In this document: in pieces, positions 32,521 to 46,092 of the stretch
Layout: each line of letters begins with the position of its first letter
How positions within the stretch are numbered: position 1 is the first letter of the stretch
From: Nectonema munidae
Lineage: Eukaryota; Nematomorpha; Nectonematoida; Nectonematidae
DNA: 64,000 nucleotides
Direction of reading: 5' to 3'
Assembly (NCBI GenBank): GCA_030549495.1
Contig: JAUIRK010000242.1
Location: 124,001-188,000 of the forward strand
Program-made: the position numbers and the translations under genes
Notes under the pieces: model-generated
Databases searched by the model: none
What the model was told of the DNA's origin: nothing
Seen by the model: the letters and a program-made list of their open reading frames with translations, nothing else

Positions 32521-35500
32521 CTGTACAAGTACAATAAGCCAAAATGGGTTAATTGAATAACAGAATAATTTTGTATTAAAGTAGCTATCACTTATATGAA
32601 TTTTATTTATAAAAGTCTTATAAATTAAAATTTTGATATTTTTAGATACGATATAAAATAGGAGAAAACAAAATAGATAGTAAGAAATATTTAGCATAGA
32701 AAAAGTTTATTAAACACACTTTACTATCAACTCACTAAAGGTCAATATAGAGACCACTTTGACGATTACCAATCTAGTATGATATGTTGAACGACGAAGA
32801 TAAGAGATGATCTTTTAATGAAATCAAATTTTAACTTCACCTGATTGGACATCAAAGTGATCCAGTGTTTTCAGGGAACATAGTTTTAATGTTTGCATTC
32901 CAATTAAACTTTTTTTTAGTGTTTGATTTCCAATTTTAACGCTAATATTCGATTTTTTAACAGTAGCTAAATTTTGAAATAGAAATAGTAAATTTAAGAT
33001 ATAAGTAAAGTATTTAACAATATGATCTTTCCACTTTATAAAATTTTATTCCTTATACAATTTTTTCCGAACAAAAATAGCAATCTATCGTATTTCATAT
33101 CAGTTCAATATCTTTTACATATTCCTTAGCAAAGTAAAATATTTAAAAATAATTATTAAAATTTATATTTTTATACTTTAAAATGAGACTAAATTTTGCT
33201 TTTTACAACTTGAAGTAATTCAATTAATTTTTATTTAAAAATTGAAGTCTCAAAATTAATCCAAAGCATATTTTGGTATAATTGAAAATGATTTCTCCCA
33301 ATTCTGAAGTCGAACCTATTTATGGTTCGGGATCAGTAAGCAACCAAACCAATGAATCAATCATCTTTAAAATAATTAATGTTTTGTAAGAATATTAGTC
33401 TTGCTATTTTTTTGCTTTATTGGAATTTACGTTCTCGGTTTTCACAGAAATCAAATATTTTTTATCTTGCTTGAAAATTTGAGCAAGAAAAGATGTCATT
33501 AAAGAATAAAAAAGTAAATTTCCAATAAATGAATATCAATCCGAAAGATCTTAAAAGCGATCGTTATACTTTTCATGAGTAAAAGTTTACGTAGACGCTA
33601 TGAAAAAAATTGTGATCGTTTATGTAAGGAAACAGGCACTTTTGATTGCACCAAAGGATTAAATTTGATTAAAGCTAATTTTTAGAAGTATTGATCCAAA
33701 GAAAATTTATTTAAGATGTGAAACATGCTCATTCTTATATGGACGATGTAAGGATATAGAAAGAAAGTTTAATAAAAAAGAAGACCATTCTTAGATTATT
33801 ATGATTAATGTAGCTTTTTATGATAAACATCGAATATGTAAAAAATAAAAAAATTTACTTTTTACACAACCAAATTCAAAATTAATACATTCCCTTGAAG
33901 CAAAAAATTGGGGAAAATTGTTAACCCAATTGGAACATATGTTAACCCAATCCAAATAGACGTGTAGCTGCTGCGTAAAAACGGTATATATTCGGTAGTG
34001 GACTGTAAAAGTTTGGTAAAGCAACTTCAACAAGTGTTTTTGATAGCCTTTTTATCCAAAATGAAGAATATTGAGAGGATGAAGTTGGCAAGCTTTGACG
34101 GGGATTTGACGTGGCTTTTTGCATCAAAGTCAGTTTGATTGCTGCTGCTTCTACACTTTGGTACAATAGCCGTAATTAATAGTTTCCTTATCTGAAGGGA
34201 TACGCGAAAATCATATATCACGCGCATTCAAAAAACATGGCTGTTAATTGGTGCATAATAAAGTTGATTAAAGTGTTTGACACACTCGAACAATGTAGAT
34301 GGTTAATTTCTTTAACAATTATTACTATTATCATAATCGAACAACGTGTATGTATAGTATAGTATATCTTATATGTTCTATATTTAATGGAGGGAAGAGT
34401 GCTTGCTGTACGATGAGTGTGTGTATGGCGCAGCCGTACCTCATCATTAGTGCTCCACCAATTCATCATATATTTAGTATATACGTGTGTTGTGTGTCTG
34501 TGTTCATTTGATGAGGGTGGATTTTATTTATAAATTTCACATCTAATTGAAGCTGTTGTCTTCTCTGCATTGAATCAAAAATTTTTTTTTTATTTTTTCC
34601 ATCATCTCACAAAGCAAAATTGGAAAGTAATTAATTTCTTCTTTCTTAAGCTGGGTGGACGCGGTTGGTTAACTTTGAGGAGAGCATGGGTTTAGCATAT
34701 ATTTTGCATTGTATAAGACTGTTCCTACTAGCATAGCCAATATTCAATCACATTTACCTACTTCAATAATATTTCATAAAATTGTAAGTTTTAGATCCTC
34801 AAAAGTATATCTCAATTTGTCCAAAAATGACCTCTGTTGTTTTGTTGGAAAAAAATATTGTACACTTTGAGCGCTAAAAATTTGAAGAGCAATAAAATGG
34901 CCTGCTTTCTTTTTCAATACAATTTTATATATTTGAAGTAGGCGAATTTCATTTTTTGGGACACTTGTCCTCAAAGGGAATAAAACATTCTGTAATCCTT
35001 GATTATTAAATCAGATGAAGTGGAAGAACAATTTAATAAATCGAAAACTTTTAATAAAAAACAAAAGTTAGACAGCTATGAATAGTATAAATTTCATATG
35101 ACAATTTGTCAAAGTTGAGACATTTTTTTGGTGAAAAAAATTATAGTTTTAACACTTTCAACACTAGAATTTGGTAGACTAGTAATGCTCGTATCCTTTC
35201 TTTTTAAATGAAATTTTATATATATATAAGTCGAGGACTTTCATTTTTTTTTGAAAAAGTGTGATTAAACAGATTTTTTTTATCAATAAGTGTTATTTCG
35301 TGGTATAATCTTGGAAAGTATATATAGGATTAGTTAAAAAAATATTTTATCCTCCATGCTCCCACAAAACATTAATATTGCTTGTCCATTCATAGCATCC
35401 CTCTTCATCATCATCACAAGAGGAAATTGCAGCAAAGTTAGCTATATTCTCGAATATGAGTTATGCGTGGCTTAAGAGGAGAAGCAAACGTATTTCGTGT

Positions 35501-36644
35501 GATATGTCGTCATTCACATATAAGTGTGTAAACTACTTTGCTGATACACTTTTTGAACAATTCAATTACTTTTTTATGGTGCTACATAAAAAAGGATCAA
35601 AATGTGACGTTTTTTTCATATTATAATGATATATTTTAAAATTCAGTGGATAAACCAACTTTTAAATTGGAGTTGTCTTGAACGTTTTAAACTTATATAT
35701 ACATAGATAGATATAGATATATAGATACGTAGAGAATGCACGCTGCCATTACTCGCAAATATATACATTGTACAAATATAGAAAATGTAATTTTTTAATC
35801 TACAAGTATAAGATATATTTTTGTGCTTTCGTCTTGGCATATATGCATTATATATATATAGAGAGAGAGAGAGAGATACTACTAATAATAATAATTTGTT
35901 TCCCAACTTACCAAAAATTTTAAGGATGATGAGTTTCTTCAGTTTTTCGCATCAATACACATCCTTCCTTTTTGTTTTGCCAAAGTGTAATTTAATTTCA
36001 AATTTTAATGAAAGAATTAAGTTTGGCGCGCAAAAATAATTGAAAATGCGAGATTAATCGTGAAATTAGAAAAGAAACATAGAGTATATATTATATATAT
36101 ATATTAAGTCAGCAGCATATATATATATATAAAAAAGAAACTTTGTATACATCTTTTTTTACTTAATCTCTTTTCTTCAAATTTGACCAAGTCCTTCTTC
36201 AAATTAACAACAGTATGTGTGCGTGTGTTATTATCTATTACATTACAAAAGTAATTACTTTGTCCTTATTTCTTTAATAATATAAAAATAATATTTTCCT
36301 CATTTAATACTCCATGATGGTTCGTTCGTAGTTTTGCTCTGCTCAACATTGAAAATATGCAGGGCATCAAAATATTTTCGTGGAGCCAGGAAAAAATCGT
36401 CCAAAGCATTCTAATCTTTTAAAGATTTCCAAATTTTTTCTTTTTAAAATTACATTCAAGTGTTCTTAACACTAGCGAATTTAACTTCAGTAATGCAAAA
36501 TCTTCACATTCGGAATAAACTTTTGGTGATTTTTTTAAGCTTTCCAATTTTAAACACATCGGAATCATTCATAACCTTTAATCTTGCAATTTTCCAAAGA
36601 TAACCTATTTAAATAATTATTTTAATTGCTTCGGTTTTTAAAGG
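32521..36644. other. AT-rich non-coding stretch
   Basis: No host gene. Contains a MITE-like unit at 34864-34978 (own entry), TA and GA runs near 35710-35880 and 36080-36130. GAATAAAAAAGTAAATTTCC at 33506 is shared with 16063 in the USP intron. Confidence 0.4.
34864..34978 (+). mobile_element. MITE with GGACA/TGTCC palindrome
   Basis: Left end CACTTTGAGCGC and inverted right end CCCTTTGAGGAC resemble each other. The palindrome GGACACTTGTCC sits at 34959-34970, next to the right terminus, as in the unit at 20570-20690. Confidence 0.4.
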
Positions 36645-36732
36645 AGGCGTGAATAAATTTGGTTAGATACCGGGTTTCGATAACTCAAGGTCTTGGATTC
36701 GATCCCGCATCAAGTCTACTTTCCTCAAAGTC
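36645..36732 (+). mobile_element. SINE family 2, copy c (head only)
   Basis: GGCGTGAATAAATTTGGTTA, TTCGATAACTCAAGGTCTTG and the B box GATTCGATCCC match the tRNA-like head of the other copies. It runs directly into a LINE tail on the opposite strand. Confidence 0.7.
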
Positions 36733-36870
36733 TTCAAGTAGGTGGTCGGGGTGATGATCCCAATCGTTCACTTTCTTCTGTCTTGAGCATGACATTCTTC
36801 CAATCCAATTTCGGCTAGCCTCTTTTTAATTCCATCTTTTCATCTTTTGGAATTTGGATCTTTCTCTTTT
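36733..36870 (-). pseudogene. LINE 3' coding end (fragment)
   Basis: On the minus strand one frame reads KDPNSKR, stop, KDGIKKRLAEIGLEECHAQD, RRK, stop. It matches the C-terminal LINE pattern R-x-RW-x-D-x-I to A-x-DR-x-x-W, with both Trp codons turned to TGA. A short, decayed 5'-truncated copy of a LINE family different from the one at 597-4860. Confidence 0.55.
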
Positions 36871-37869
36871 CCCATTATTATTGGAAAATCTTTAAGGTTT
36901 TAAACTTATATAATAGATATATTGGAGCGTTATAGTTAGGAATATACCAATCTCTAAGATGTATTTATATATATTGAATATCAATTTTTATAAAGTAGTC
37001 AAGTGTATACCCTTAGAGAAAAAGTGGTTAAAGTAACTACTATAAATATAGTTACTGTAATAATGCATAACTTTTCTATCCTTCATAGTTAAAATACCAT
37101 AATATTGTTGTAAACTTACTACTTTATTTTGGTAAAATCAGTTTTAATATAAGAAAATGTCGCCAATTTTGCACTATGCGAAGCTCATATTTGTATTATT
37201 TGATTGATTCTTGATTCACTAATAAGATTGGCTTTTGAGGTAGAACTATGCAAGAGATCTACTTTAGACTTTGTAAGGACCTTCTTAGGACTACTCTGAA
37301 CCATCAAGTGGTTTCTAAAGTTTTTTGGGTAATTTTTTTTGAGTTAAATCATTTGCAAGCATGTTGTAGGCGTCGTTATAGACCCCTCAGAAAAGCATTG
37401 GGCATAATCTAAATTCTATTTTTGCCAAAATTGAGTGAAGATATCTCATTTTTAACACTTGTATTTGAAAATAGGACATTGCTAGTAACTGAGCGCCTAT
37501 TTTAGTATAATTGAAATGTCACTCTATATGTATAAATATGCAGTATAAGTTACCCTCTGACGATTCCTAATGTGATGAAAAGAGGAAGTAGATCCAGGAC
37601 ATAGCATTTTCTTTAGGACCACGTATGCTAAAGGATGGACCGCAAGTGTAATAAAATGAATCAATTTAACATCCTTTTATCTTTAAAACTTTTATTTATA
37701 AAAATAATAATTACAAAATTTTTTTTCTTTCCTTGAAATTTTACCTTTTTTAACTATATAGGAAAATACACTAATTATAACATAACATATTTATTTAAGC
37801 AAAATAGAGATCAATGCCTATCTCTTGATACCATTAAATAATAAAATATAATATTCTAGACAGCCAAAA

Positions 37870-38165
37870 TGAATCAAGATTGTTTTAAAAATGTTTGCCT
37901 GTAAGAGAATTAGCAACTTTACCCGGCAAGGAATTACAATCATCAAAGACTCTTTGTGTTAAATAAGTTTGACGATAGTTGTTTTGAAAACTCTCAGCTT
38001 TAAACTTGTAACAAAGCGATCGAGGAATTCTTGCAGAAAACTCAGACAAAAGATCTTCTTTTATTATCAAATTCTTCTTTATAATGTTGAAAATGGTGAT
38101 TATTTCATTTCTTTTTATACTGTAGTGAAGTGAAAGTAAGTTTAAAATTTTCATTCTTTCAGAGT
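37870..38165 (-). pseudogene. LINE RT C-terminal fragment
   Basis: A minus-strand frame reads YSERMKILNLLSLHYSIKRN, EIITIFNIIKK, then FQNNYRQTYLTQRVFDDCNS and LPGKVANSLTGKHF. This is the thumb and tail of CR1/Jockey-type LINE ORF2 (family pattern eRL-x-x-L-x-L-x-S-L-x-x-RR, and F-x-x-R-x-x-x-x-WN-x-LP). It is 5'-truncated and has DDCNSLP where WN is usual. Confidence 0.65.
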
Positions 38166-39012
38166 ATTAGGCATTATATGCCTTTTTTCATTTTAATAGA
38201 TTATTATATATCAAAATATATTATAAATATAAATTTACATTGTTTAAAATGGGATACAATTTGTTAAAACAGTAATTTGAGAATTTCGTTTGAAAACATC
38301 CTAAACAGATCAAATTAGTTAAGATTAATACAAAAGAATTATGACATTTAGGTGAGGACTGCACATAAAGTCAGAAGTGATCTCTTGCATGACAGATGTT
38401 TATAAATTACAAAATTTAATTAAAAAGCACATATGGGAAAAATTGAAATAAAGAAATACTCATTATTTTTAATAATAAAAAAATTTTTTAATCTATTTAT
38501 TACTTGAGTAACACGTAGAACGCAAACACACTTTGTTATAGTAATCTGACAAAATTGTATCATTTTAAACCGTTTGATTTAAAATGGATTAATGTGGAAC
38601 AATTTTTAATCTGAATGATAAAATTGGGACAACTTATGTTCATTTGTTTGCTTTGGATTGGAGTATTTGAAAATGCGAATATCATATTATTTATGACTTT
38701 GACGAGGTTATTTCTTTTTAAAAATTATAGGAGACAAATTTTTTAAAGATCTCTGAAGGCCAATGGTGAATGTATTTCAACGTTGAATTGGGAAGCTTTA
38801 GTTTATATATTTCCAAGAGAAGATATTTCAAAAATATAAGAGATGTATGGGCCTGACAGTGGAAAAATGTCTCCAGATACGAATACTGTAGTGTAAATGA
38901 GGGAGAAATAAAAAAGAAGTTATATATATTATATACACAAAAGAGTTAATTTCACAACTATTGAAGTCAATAGATGTAAAAAAGATCTTTTAGCATTTTT
39001 ATAGTAATATTG

Positions 39013-39303
39013 CTATCAATCAGTGGCGAATCCAAGGCTGGCCTCATGGGCCTAGGCCCCCTATGAAAAATGGCTTTGAAAATTACCCTTACTAATGCAT
39101 ACACTTACATGTATAAAAATAAATTTTTGCAATTTATTCATGGCAAAATAATGTTAAAAATGTGAAAACATAGGTAATGATTCTAAAAGACATAATACAG
39201 CTGTCGTATTCTCTGAAGACTTTTAGCAAAATTGCAAAAAATTTAAATAGATTTCGCCCCCCCCCCCCTATAAGAAATTTCTGGATCCGCCACTGCTATC
39301 AAT
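39013..39303. mobile_element. hAT MITE with 8-bp target duplication
   Basis: The element body is 39021-39295 (275 bp). Termini are CAGTGGCGAATCCA and, inverted, CAGTGGCGGATCCAGAAATT. CTATCAAT is perfectly duplicated at 39013-39020 and 39296-39303. A poly-C run sits next to the right terminus. Non-coding inside. Confidence 0.9.
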
Positions 39304-40967
39304 GTATGAAAATTGAGAGTTTTACTCATTTTTTTGAATAAATAAACATTTACAATATTTTTCTGTTATGTCAGCAATACCAATAAAATTTGGATAATGT
39401 GTTAATGATATGGAGAACTTAAAAATCTTTCGTTTTAAAAATGATTTTTCAGTCAGATGTTTTACCTCATTGAAAGTTAATCTACTACTAAAAATAGTAA
39501 ATTTACCATTATCCAATAGTATTTATCACCAAGAATGATAAAGTTATGCATTGTGACCATAAGTATTTAAAGTAGTTACATTGACCACTTTTGTTTTCAG
39601 TGTAAGGTATCATAAAAAGGTGTAATTAACTCAAAACTAAGGCATATTACATTTATAAGCCGCATTTTTTCTATCCAAAATCATTTCCATATTTTCTCTA
39701 TTGTGACGACAGAGCGCATAAAGAAGAAAATTTATCTCTGGGTCATTCCATAACACTTTTTTTGTAAAATGAATTTTCTTTTCAATATTTTATATATATA
39801 CGGAAGGATGTTGTCTATATTTAGAATTACCCGCTATGACAAGAAAAATGTTATCTTTTTGCGGATCTAAATTGCTGATAAGTCTAGAGGGAGAGGTAAT
39901 TCCTCCTCCTCATTCTTTTTTATTTTTTTTTTATTTTTTTATTTTCTCAAAATTATTATCGGAAAAATTGGGCAATTCAGAATTCTTAATTCCCCTCCGA
40001 TGTCAAAAAAGAAAATTGGCCCAAGAAAGAAAATTAACACAAATCAGTAGAAACAAAGGGAGATAAAATTCTAGATATTTTTTGAAATCTCACTTCTCTT
40101 CTATGCTTACCAATAATTTATTTTTTCGCTTTTAATCCAGCCTGAGTGAGTATATTAAGTACTTTAAAGCATGCAATTTTTGAGATTATTTTCCAAAATA
40201 TAACCCATGAATATCTCAATTTTAAACTCTTGCTAGGAAAGATAAGTATACCATATGAAGATAATTTCGAAGATATATGATTGCTCGCGAAAATGGAACA
40301 CTACGCGAACTTTTTTTAACTGGCAAATCGCAAAATTTAGCTCCCGCGAAAATTTTTTGATTTCCAATATTTATATTCTAAGACTTCCTTTCAAATTAAC
40401 CGATTTTTATTAGCTTTTGAAAAGCATTAATAAATGCAGGCAGTCAGATGTCTAACTTCATTTAGTCCTTAATATTAGAATCAGCATGGGTAAGATGCCA
40501 TATATTATTCTACTCTGATATCATGAATAGAGACCATGAAATGAGGGAGAAAAAAAAAAGGTGTATATATTATATATAAAAAAAAAGTAATTCCAAAAAA
40601 TAAAAATAAATAAAAAAAACTTTCCTTTAAATAGGGGGGGGAGGGGATTGATATATTGCTATAAACTATTTTCAATTTAATTTACTCCTTTTCAACTTAA
40701 AATCCTATATTTTCCATTTTAAATTCTTTTTTTTTCATTTTAAATTGCACCTTTTTCACATTGAAGTATAAAAGGGAGTATATGTGCTTAACCAGATTTT
40801 ATTGTCAAAAGGTCCCATAAGAAGGGGAGATAAGTTAGTTGAACTATTTTGATATAATTAATTAGTGTTCTGGAGGGCGGAGCAGAAGTTGTATCAAATT
40901 TTGGCCTTTTAACCTAGAAGATCCCATCGTCATTTTAAAGCACTCAGGAGACTTCTCCGTTTGCGCT
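39304..40967. other. AT-rich non-coding stretch
   Basis: No gene. A 48-bp piece (AAAATTTGGATAATGTGTTA and GGAGAACTTAAAAATCTTT) at 39387-39434 recurs at 48396-48441. A G-rich run lies at 40626-40641. Confidence 0.4.
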
Positions 40968-40971
40968 TTAA

Positions 40972-41101
40972 CCCATTAAGTACCATAAAAATCAGACGAT
41001 ATTTAAAAAAACGCAGACGATTTATATTCAAAGTCATTGAAAAAAGCAGACGAATATGAAATTACTTATGTTTCCAAATGGGAACATTGGGACTTAATGG
41101 G
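40972..41101 (+). mobile_element. piggyBac-type MITE (GCAGACGA family), copy C
   Basis: TTAA at 40968-40971, CTAA on the other side (one change). Ends CCCATTAAGTACCA and, inverted, CCCATTAAGTCCCA. The palindrome reads GTTTCC AAAT GGGAAC. Closest to copy A. Confidence 0.85.
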
Positions 41102-41105
41102 CTAA

Positions 41106-42540
41106 AAAAAAATAAACTTTTCTATCTTTCTTTCTTTTAAGGAGTACTAAGGTGATAAGTTATAGAGTGAGACCTTGTTCAGAGAACACTTCTAAAAAGT
41201 TTGATACCTTTTAAAAGTATCAATTCATTCGTTTAAATCAATCCTTCTCAAAGCAGGAGGTTTTGTTGGTTTGGAATTTTTAGGGGGAGCTGTAAACATT
41301 TACGAATAACTAGAGAAGCATGACACGAATTATTTCCTTGATTGAAAGGCAGACACATTATTTTGGACAAACCAGATGTGCAAAAGCGCTAACTATATAT
41401 ATGAAATTTGTTTTATAAATGACAAACATTCTATACTCCCTATTCAGAGACGCCTAACTTACTTATTTTTTTCTGCATATTGTTTGCAGAACTTGGATCT
41501 AAATTTTAAATTTATATATAAACCGTATTAGATAAATATGAACGTGTTAATATTTAAAATAATTTCCGTAATATGGAACTTAACATCAACATATTGAAGA
41601 AAATAAGAGTCTCATTTTGGAAAAAGCGTCATAATGATTGCGTCAAAAATAGTGAAAATTATAGAAAATTTATAACAATTTTTCAAATTTTCCATGGATT
41701 TTCTTTATTTTGAAGGAAATGATATTGCAATAAAATTATGTCTTCTAAGTATGGAAGTGTTTCTTTGAAAGATCGTCGTATAACGAGACTTTTGTTCAAA
41801 AAAGGATGCTAAAGAAGTTGCTGAATGGAAAAAGTAACTCAGTTGCTAAGGGTTCGGTACTCAAATCAGGTCAAAAATTAAGCAACTTGCGTACAAGCCC
41901 AAATATGAGTCTCGTGCTAAATTTATGCAATTGAAAAAATCGCCTTAATTTCTTCCTTTCACCAGAAATAAGACATCCATTTTGAAGTAAATTTATAAAA
42001 AATATTAACTTGATTAGAGAAAAGTCGCTCCACCCTTAGCAACCGAATGTCTGATTCAAAAAAGTGAAGTTGCTTACAAAATTAAAGGTCTAATCTATTT
42101 ATAAGGAAAACCTCTATACAATGAAAGGATTCATCTTAGTCTCTCTAGGCCGTTTTATTAAAACCCTTTTAAGTTCTAAATTGTTCTCTGTTTTAAATTC
42201 GTTCTCAGCTAACAAAAGTAAGTGATTTTTGTGGACATTTAGTTTTGTGGGTTATTTCTAAGCGGTCATCTTGCCTTTAATCCATCAAACTAATATTTGA
42301 TCTTGATTTTTTTTAGAACCTTTGTTCATTCCATGTAATTTATAGATTTTGTAAACTACGGCTTCTTCTCATCATTATGTTTAATTTCTTTTACTCAATA
42401 TTATTTTGAAATAAACTTTCTCTCTCTCTCATGCCATCTTGCCAACACATCTTTACGTATTTTTTGGCAAGTATTTAGAAATATTATTAGAAGATTTATA
42501 TAGTAGAGTTTGTGTATCTATACACTTATAGCAAATACTA
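41106..42540. other. AT-rich non-coding stretch
   Basis: No gene supported. A decayed frame near 41740-41900 (KYGSVSLKDRRITRLLFKKG) has a faint helix-turn-helix look, as at the N-terminus of Tc1/mariner transposases, but nothing catalytic follows. Confidence 0.3.
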
Positions 42541-43400
42541 CCAGCGTGTATGTCGAGGCTAGGGGGTAAACAAATTTAGTTTTAATTTCATTATAATCAC
42601 CCTCACTTCACATCATGTTTGCAATTGAAGAAGAAGACAAAGTAGTGTGGTGCATCTATCTAACTATCTATCTATCTGCTTTGCCTTCTCTTCTGACCTT
42701 CTAAGGATGTTGAGTTGTTGTTTCAATCTTGGAAGAAGGAGGCAAAAGTGTGGCCTCGTAGAATCTTTGATTCAGCATTCAAAGGGCAGACTTCCATTTT
42801 GTCCCGCACATCTCCCTCTACGTACCCCCTCGCGAAAGAAGAGCATGGAAGCTTTTGAAAGAGGGTGGGTGTGAGTGAGCACGCTTTAATTAAAAGTAAA
42901 CAATTTGAAAAAGAGCAGTGTGTGTACAATGTCAGAAGAGCATTGTGATTAGTGAAGCAGCTTTCCCACGCTTCGCTAAGAAATGTGATATTATAGGTGA
43001 ACAGTAGTCAAGAAGGAAAGCTGTCTCCGCCAATCACAAGTTAGTCAGTGGAAGGCGGAGGAGGGGGTTGTAGTGAGGAAAGGTGCTGCTACCTTATACT
43101 ACTTACTTATACTGCAGGAATGGTGGTCGCCAGCAAATGTTTTGCCTTCTTCTTATCATATTTACACCATCTCTCTCTGTGCATTGTTGTGTGGAGTGGA
43201 GTGGAGTGGTGAGCAGGAGAGCGAGCGAACAACATTTTGTTGACTTGCTCTTTCGCGTCTGCTTTTCCACTTTTTCTTTTCTTTGCAAAAAATTTTTTTT
43301 ATTCCTTTCTGCTCTGCTTCTCTGTCATATTTGTTCTTAAATAAATAAGCATTTCTTATTTGCTCTTAGGAGTTTGTGTGACCGACCATCCACTTCTAAA
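42541..43400. promoter_or_regulatory. GC-richer island, possible promoter or 5' untranslated region
   Basis: About 850 bp of clearly higher GC with CT-rich and GA-rich stretches, a GGAGT tandem near 43194-43210 and CTAT repeats at 42659-42678. The open frames here (42647-42874 and 43083-43340) are low-complexity and match nothing I know. In such AT-rich DNA an island like this often marks a promoter or an untranslated exon. Inference only. Confidence 0.3.
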
Positions 43401-44807
43401 GTAAAGATTCTTTTATTATACATATTTGTGTACTTATTCCAAAACTCTTAATCTACTAAAATTTTTGAGACTAATCTTATGCTTTCGTTTTCAATCAAGT
43501 TTTATATATAAAAATGAAGGATTCTCATCTATTGGTAGACGGATGTCGCTCCTCCAATAGTCAATGATTAGCTCCCTAAATTAGGTTTCTTACAGCGGCG
43601 TGTATAGAATAATCCTAATATGGGAAAGAAGACGAGTTGCCTGTAAATATGTATATTATTTATGTAAGTATATATAATTTCATAGCAAAATATACACTTT
43701 GGAAATAATTGAGGAGTAATCAATTTGCAATTCTTCGACTATAATTTTTGCAATATAGCTCTAAAAAACTAGATCAAGGTAAATATAAACATCTTTGCCT
43801 GTACATCTTCTTACGTATATTAATGTAGTACGATTGAACATGTAAAATATGTCAGAATGATCCAATCATTGAAATGAGGTTCTTCTTTCTTACTTATTAA
43901 AACACAAAAAATGCATGAACTATTTCAGCTATAGGTTTTCGAAAAATAAGCGTCTACGTTTTTTGAATGAGTTTTAAATAAAACAAACGATGGACCCATT
44001 CTTACTGAATTGGTGTCACTTAGAAAATCTGCGCCCAAAATGGTGGATGAAATTTTTATATTAATCTTACCACAAACGTGTACTATTTTTAAATTGACTT
44101 GTTTAGTGGATTTTGAGTAGTTTTTGAAATAAACGCGTCTATTGCTTGGCTCAGTCCTTTTCAACCTCGTTAGACGAGATTTTTTATATAGGAGAATAGC
44201 AATTTTGTCAGGGCTGGAGAAGATACATTTTGTTTTAAATCTTAAAGCACATGTGTACAATTAGTGTCCCAAGAAATGAAAATCATCTGCTTTAAAAATA
44301 TAAAATTCAATTGAAAAAAGAAAGACTTTGATCATAAAAGGCTTAATAGCACTATTCATAAAAACCTAGGCAATAACGCGAATTTTTTTCCAATGAATTT
44401 GTCAAACTGAAAAATTAATAATCCCTTTGAAAACCAGTGTTTCATCAGTTTCACAAGAAATATATATTCTCTGCTATAAAATGCGATTTTAAATGAGAAC
44501 AGAAAATTAGTCTTCGAAACTATTTGCTTACATGCCCAAATTAGTCGAAAATTCAATTTTAGCGGCAAAAGTATTCAATCTATTTATGAATCAGGATTCA
44601 TCTTTCAACTTTATCCTCGTATTTTCAACCTCGGGAGAGGGAAACCGATCCTAAACGAAGGAGGGGTGGGGGTGAGAAGTTGGTATAGCACGACGCCTAT
44701 GCCCCCATATTCAATTCATCGCAGTTTTTTGGTATGCTTTGACATAAATTATATAAGAAAAGGCCAAGACAATATTACTTCATCTATATTTTTAAATTCG
44801 AACTAGT
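43401..44807. other. AT-rich non-coding stretch
   Basis: No gene supported. Around 44255-44343 lies a further relative of the palindrome MITEs, ending AAAGGCTTAA, with GTGTCCC and CATCTGCTTTAAA, but without a clear second end. Confidence 0.35.
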
Positions 44808-45122
44808 ATTACACCCAGTGGGGGATCCAGAAATCTTTTGTGGGGAGGGGGGGGGGGTATACTAATATTATCAAAATATTTTACACATTTTATTAGGGAA
44901 GAAATTTGAAAACGTATGTAAAATAAATGATTAAAATTATATTACAAAGTCTTTTCTTCTTTCTTTTTGCTTTGAAAATCGATCAATGACTTCATCAATT
45001 TTGATTTCTATTTTAGGGTGGACTCCAACCTTAATTTTTCTTGAATAGATTTCTGGTGGGGGGGGGGGGGGGAGGGTATGCATCCCCCCTATCCCCCCTC
45101 TCGGTCCATCCCTGATTACACC
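44808..45122. mobile_element. hAT MITE with 8-bp target duplication and poly-G
   Basis: Element body 44816-45114 (299 bp). Left terminus CAGTGGGGGATCCAGAAATC; right terminus, inverted, CAGGGATGGACCGAGAG. ATTACACC is perfectly duplicated at 44808-44815 and 45115-45122. G runs at 44850-44858 and 45058-45072 lie near the two ends. Confidence 0.9.
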
Positions 45123-46088
45123 TATCGATTTTTATTTTTTTTTATTATAAATTTTACTAAAGTAAAGTTGTTCTTTGTGTTAGTTAACGATGACTTTGCA
45201 AACTTTGTTATTATTACGTCTACGAATTATGCTATTTCGACAGATATAAATAAATAATACACGAGCATTCATTATTTCTTCAATAAATAGGTGGGTTTTA
45301 AAAATTGTCAAAAAAAAGTGTTTTTATTCTTTAGATGATAGTAATAACTTACATTAGGCTCTATTAGAGATCTGTTTACAGTAATTTACACCATATGTGG
45401 ATTAAAAGGTATCAATCATGAACTTTTCAAGTAGGAACAAGACAATATGAAATAATTTTTTCCTTGTTTGATATATAATTTTATTATCAATAAAAATTTT
45501 TAAATGTTTGGATTTAAGGTGCATTAGAAATTCATCCGATGATTGCAGCTTATATCATTTTTCTACAACGAGATTCGTGCTATCTTCTGCATTTCTTCGT
45601 TTATGCTTTTCTATGCGTTATAGCATAAGAATATGATATCAAAATGGGGTTGACTTCCAAAACCATGGTAAACCAAATATGATCATTTTAATTTACATAA
45701 GTATTTAAAAAGTTCCTCTAACGGAAAATAAACTTAAGCGTTAATTTCTAATGAAATTAGTCAATATTTTAAAAAAAAAGAAACAATAAAAAAAATGTGT
45801 TATATGAATCCAGCCAATATTTTTAAAAAAATATTTTAATGAATTAAATTTTTTAGTTATTTTTTCACTTCAAAAAATGCGTTATCGAAACCTTAAAATT
45901 TTAGTAATCAAATGACTTTTAAGTTTTTTTTAAAAAAAAAGTCTAGAAATTATAAATCACTTTTGTAATTTTTTCAGTATTTATTCTTATTTTTCCTTTT
46001 TTTATAGAAATTTTTCAATGCTCCTTTAAAGGAACATTGGATGGTTTCAATCAATAATTATTTTTTTCTATATTTTTTAATAAACACT
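45123..46088. other. AT-rich non-coding stretch
   Basis: No coding sequence, named repeat or structure detected. Confidence 0.4.
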
Positions 46089-46092
46089 TTAA

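Noticed and set aside
35700-35880. Dense TA/GA repeats as a regulatory or satellite array
   Set aside because: Only short simple repeats, typical of AT-rich genomes; no higher-order unit.
42647-42874. 75-residue frame in the GC-rich island
   Set aside because: No recognisable domain; the minus strand is equally open over the same bases, which suggests composition and not coding.
43925-44260. 111-residue minus-strand frame
   Set aside because: No motif or homology recognised; it overlaps a MITE-like unit at its high-coordinate end.
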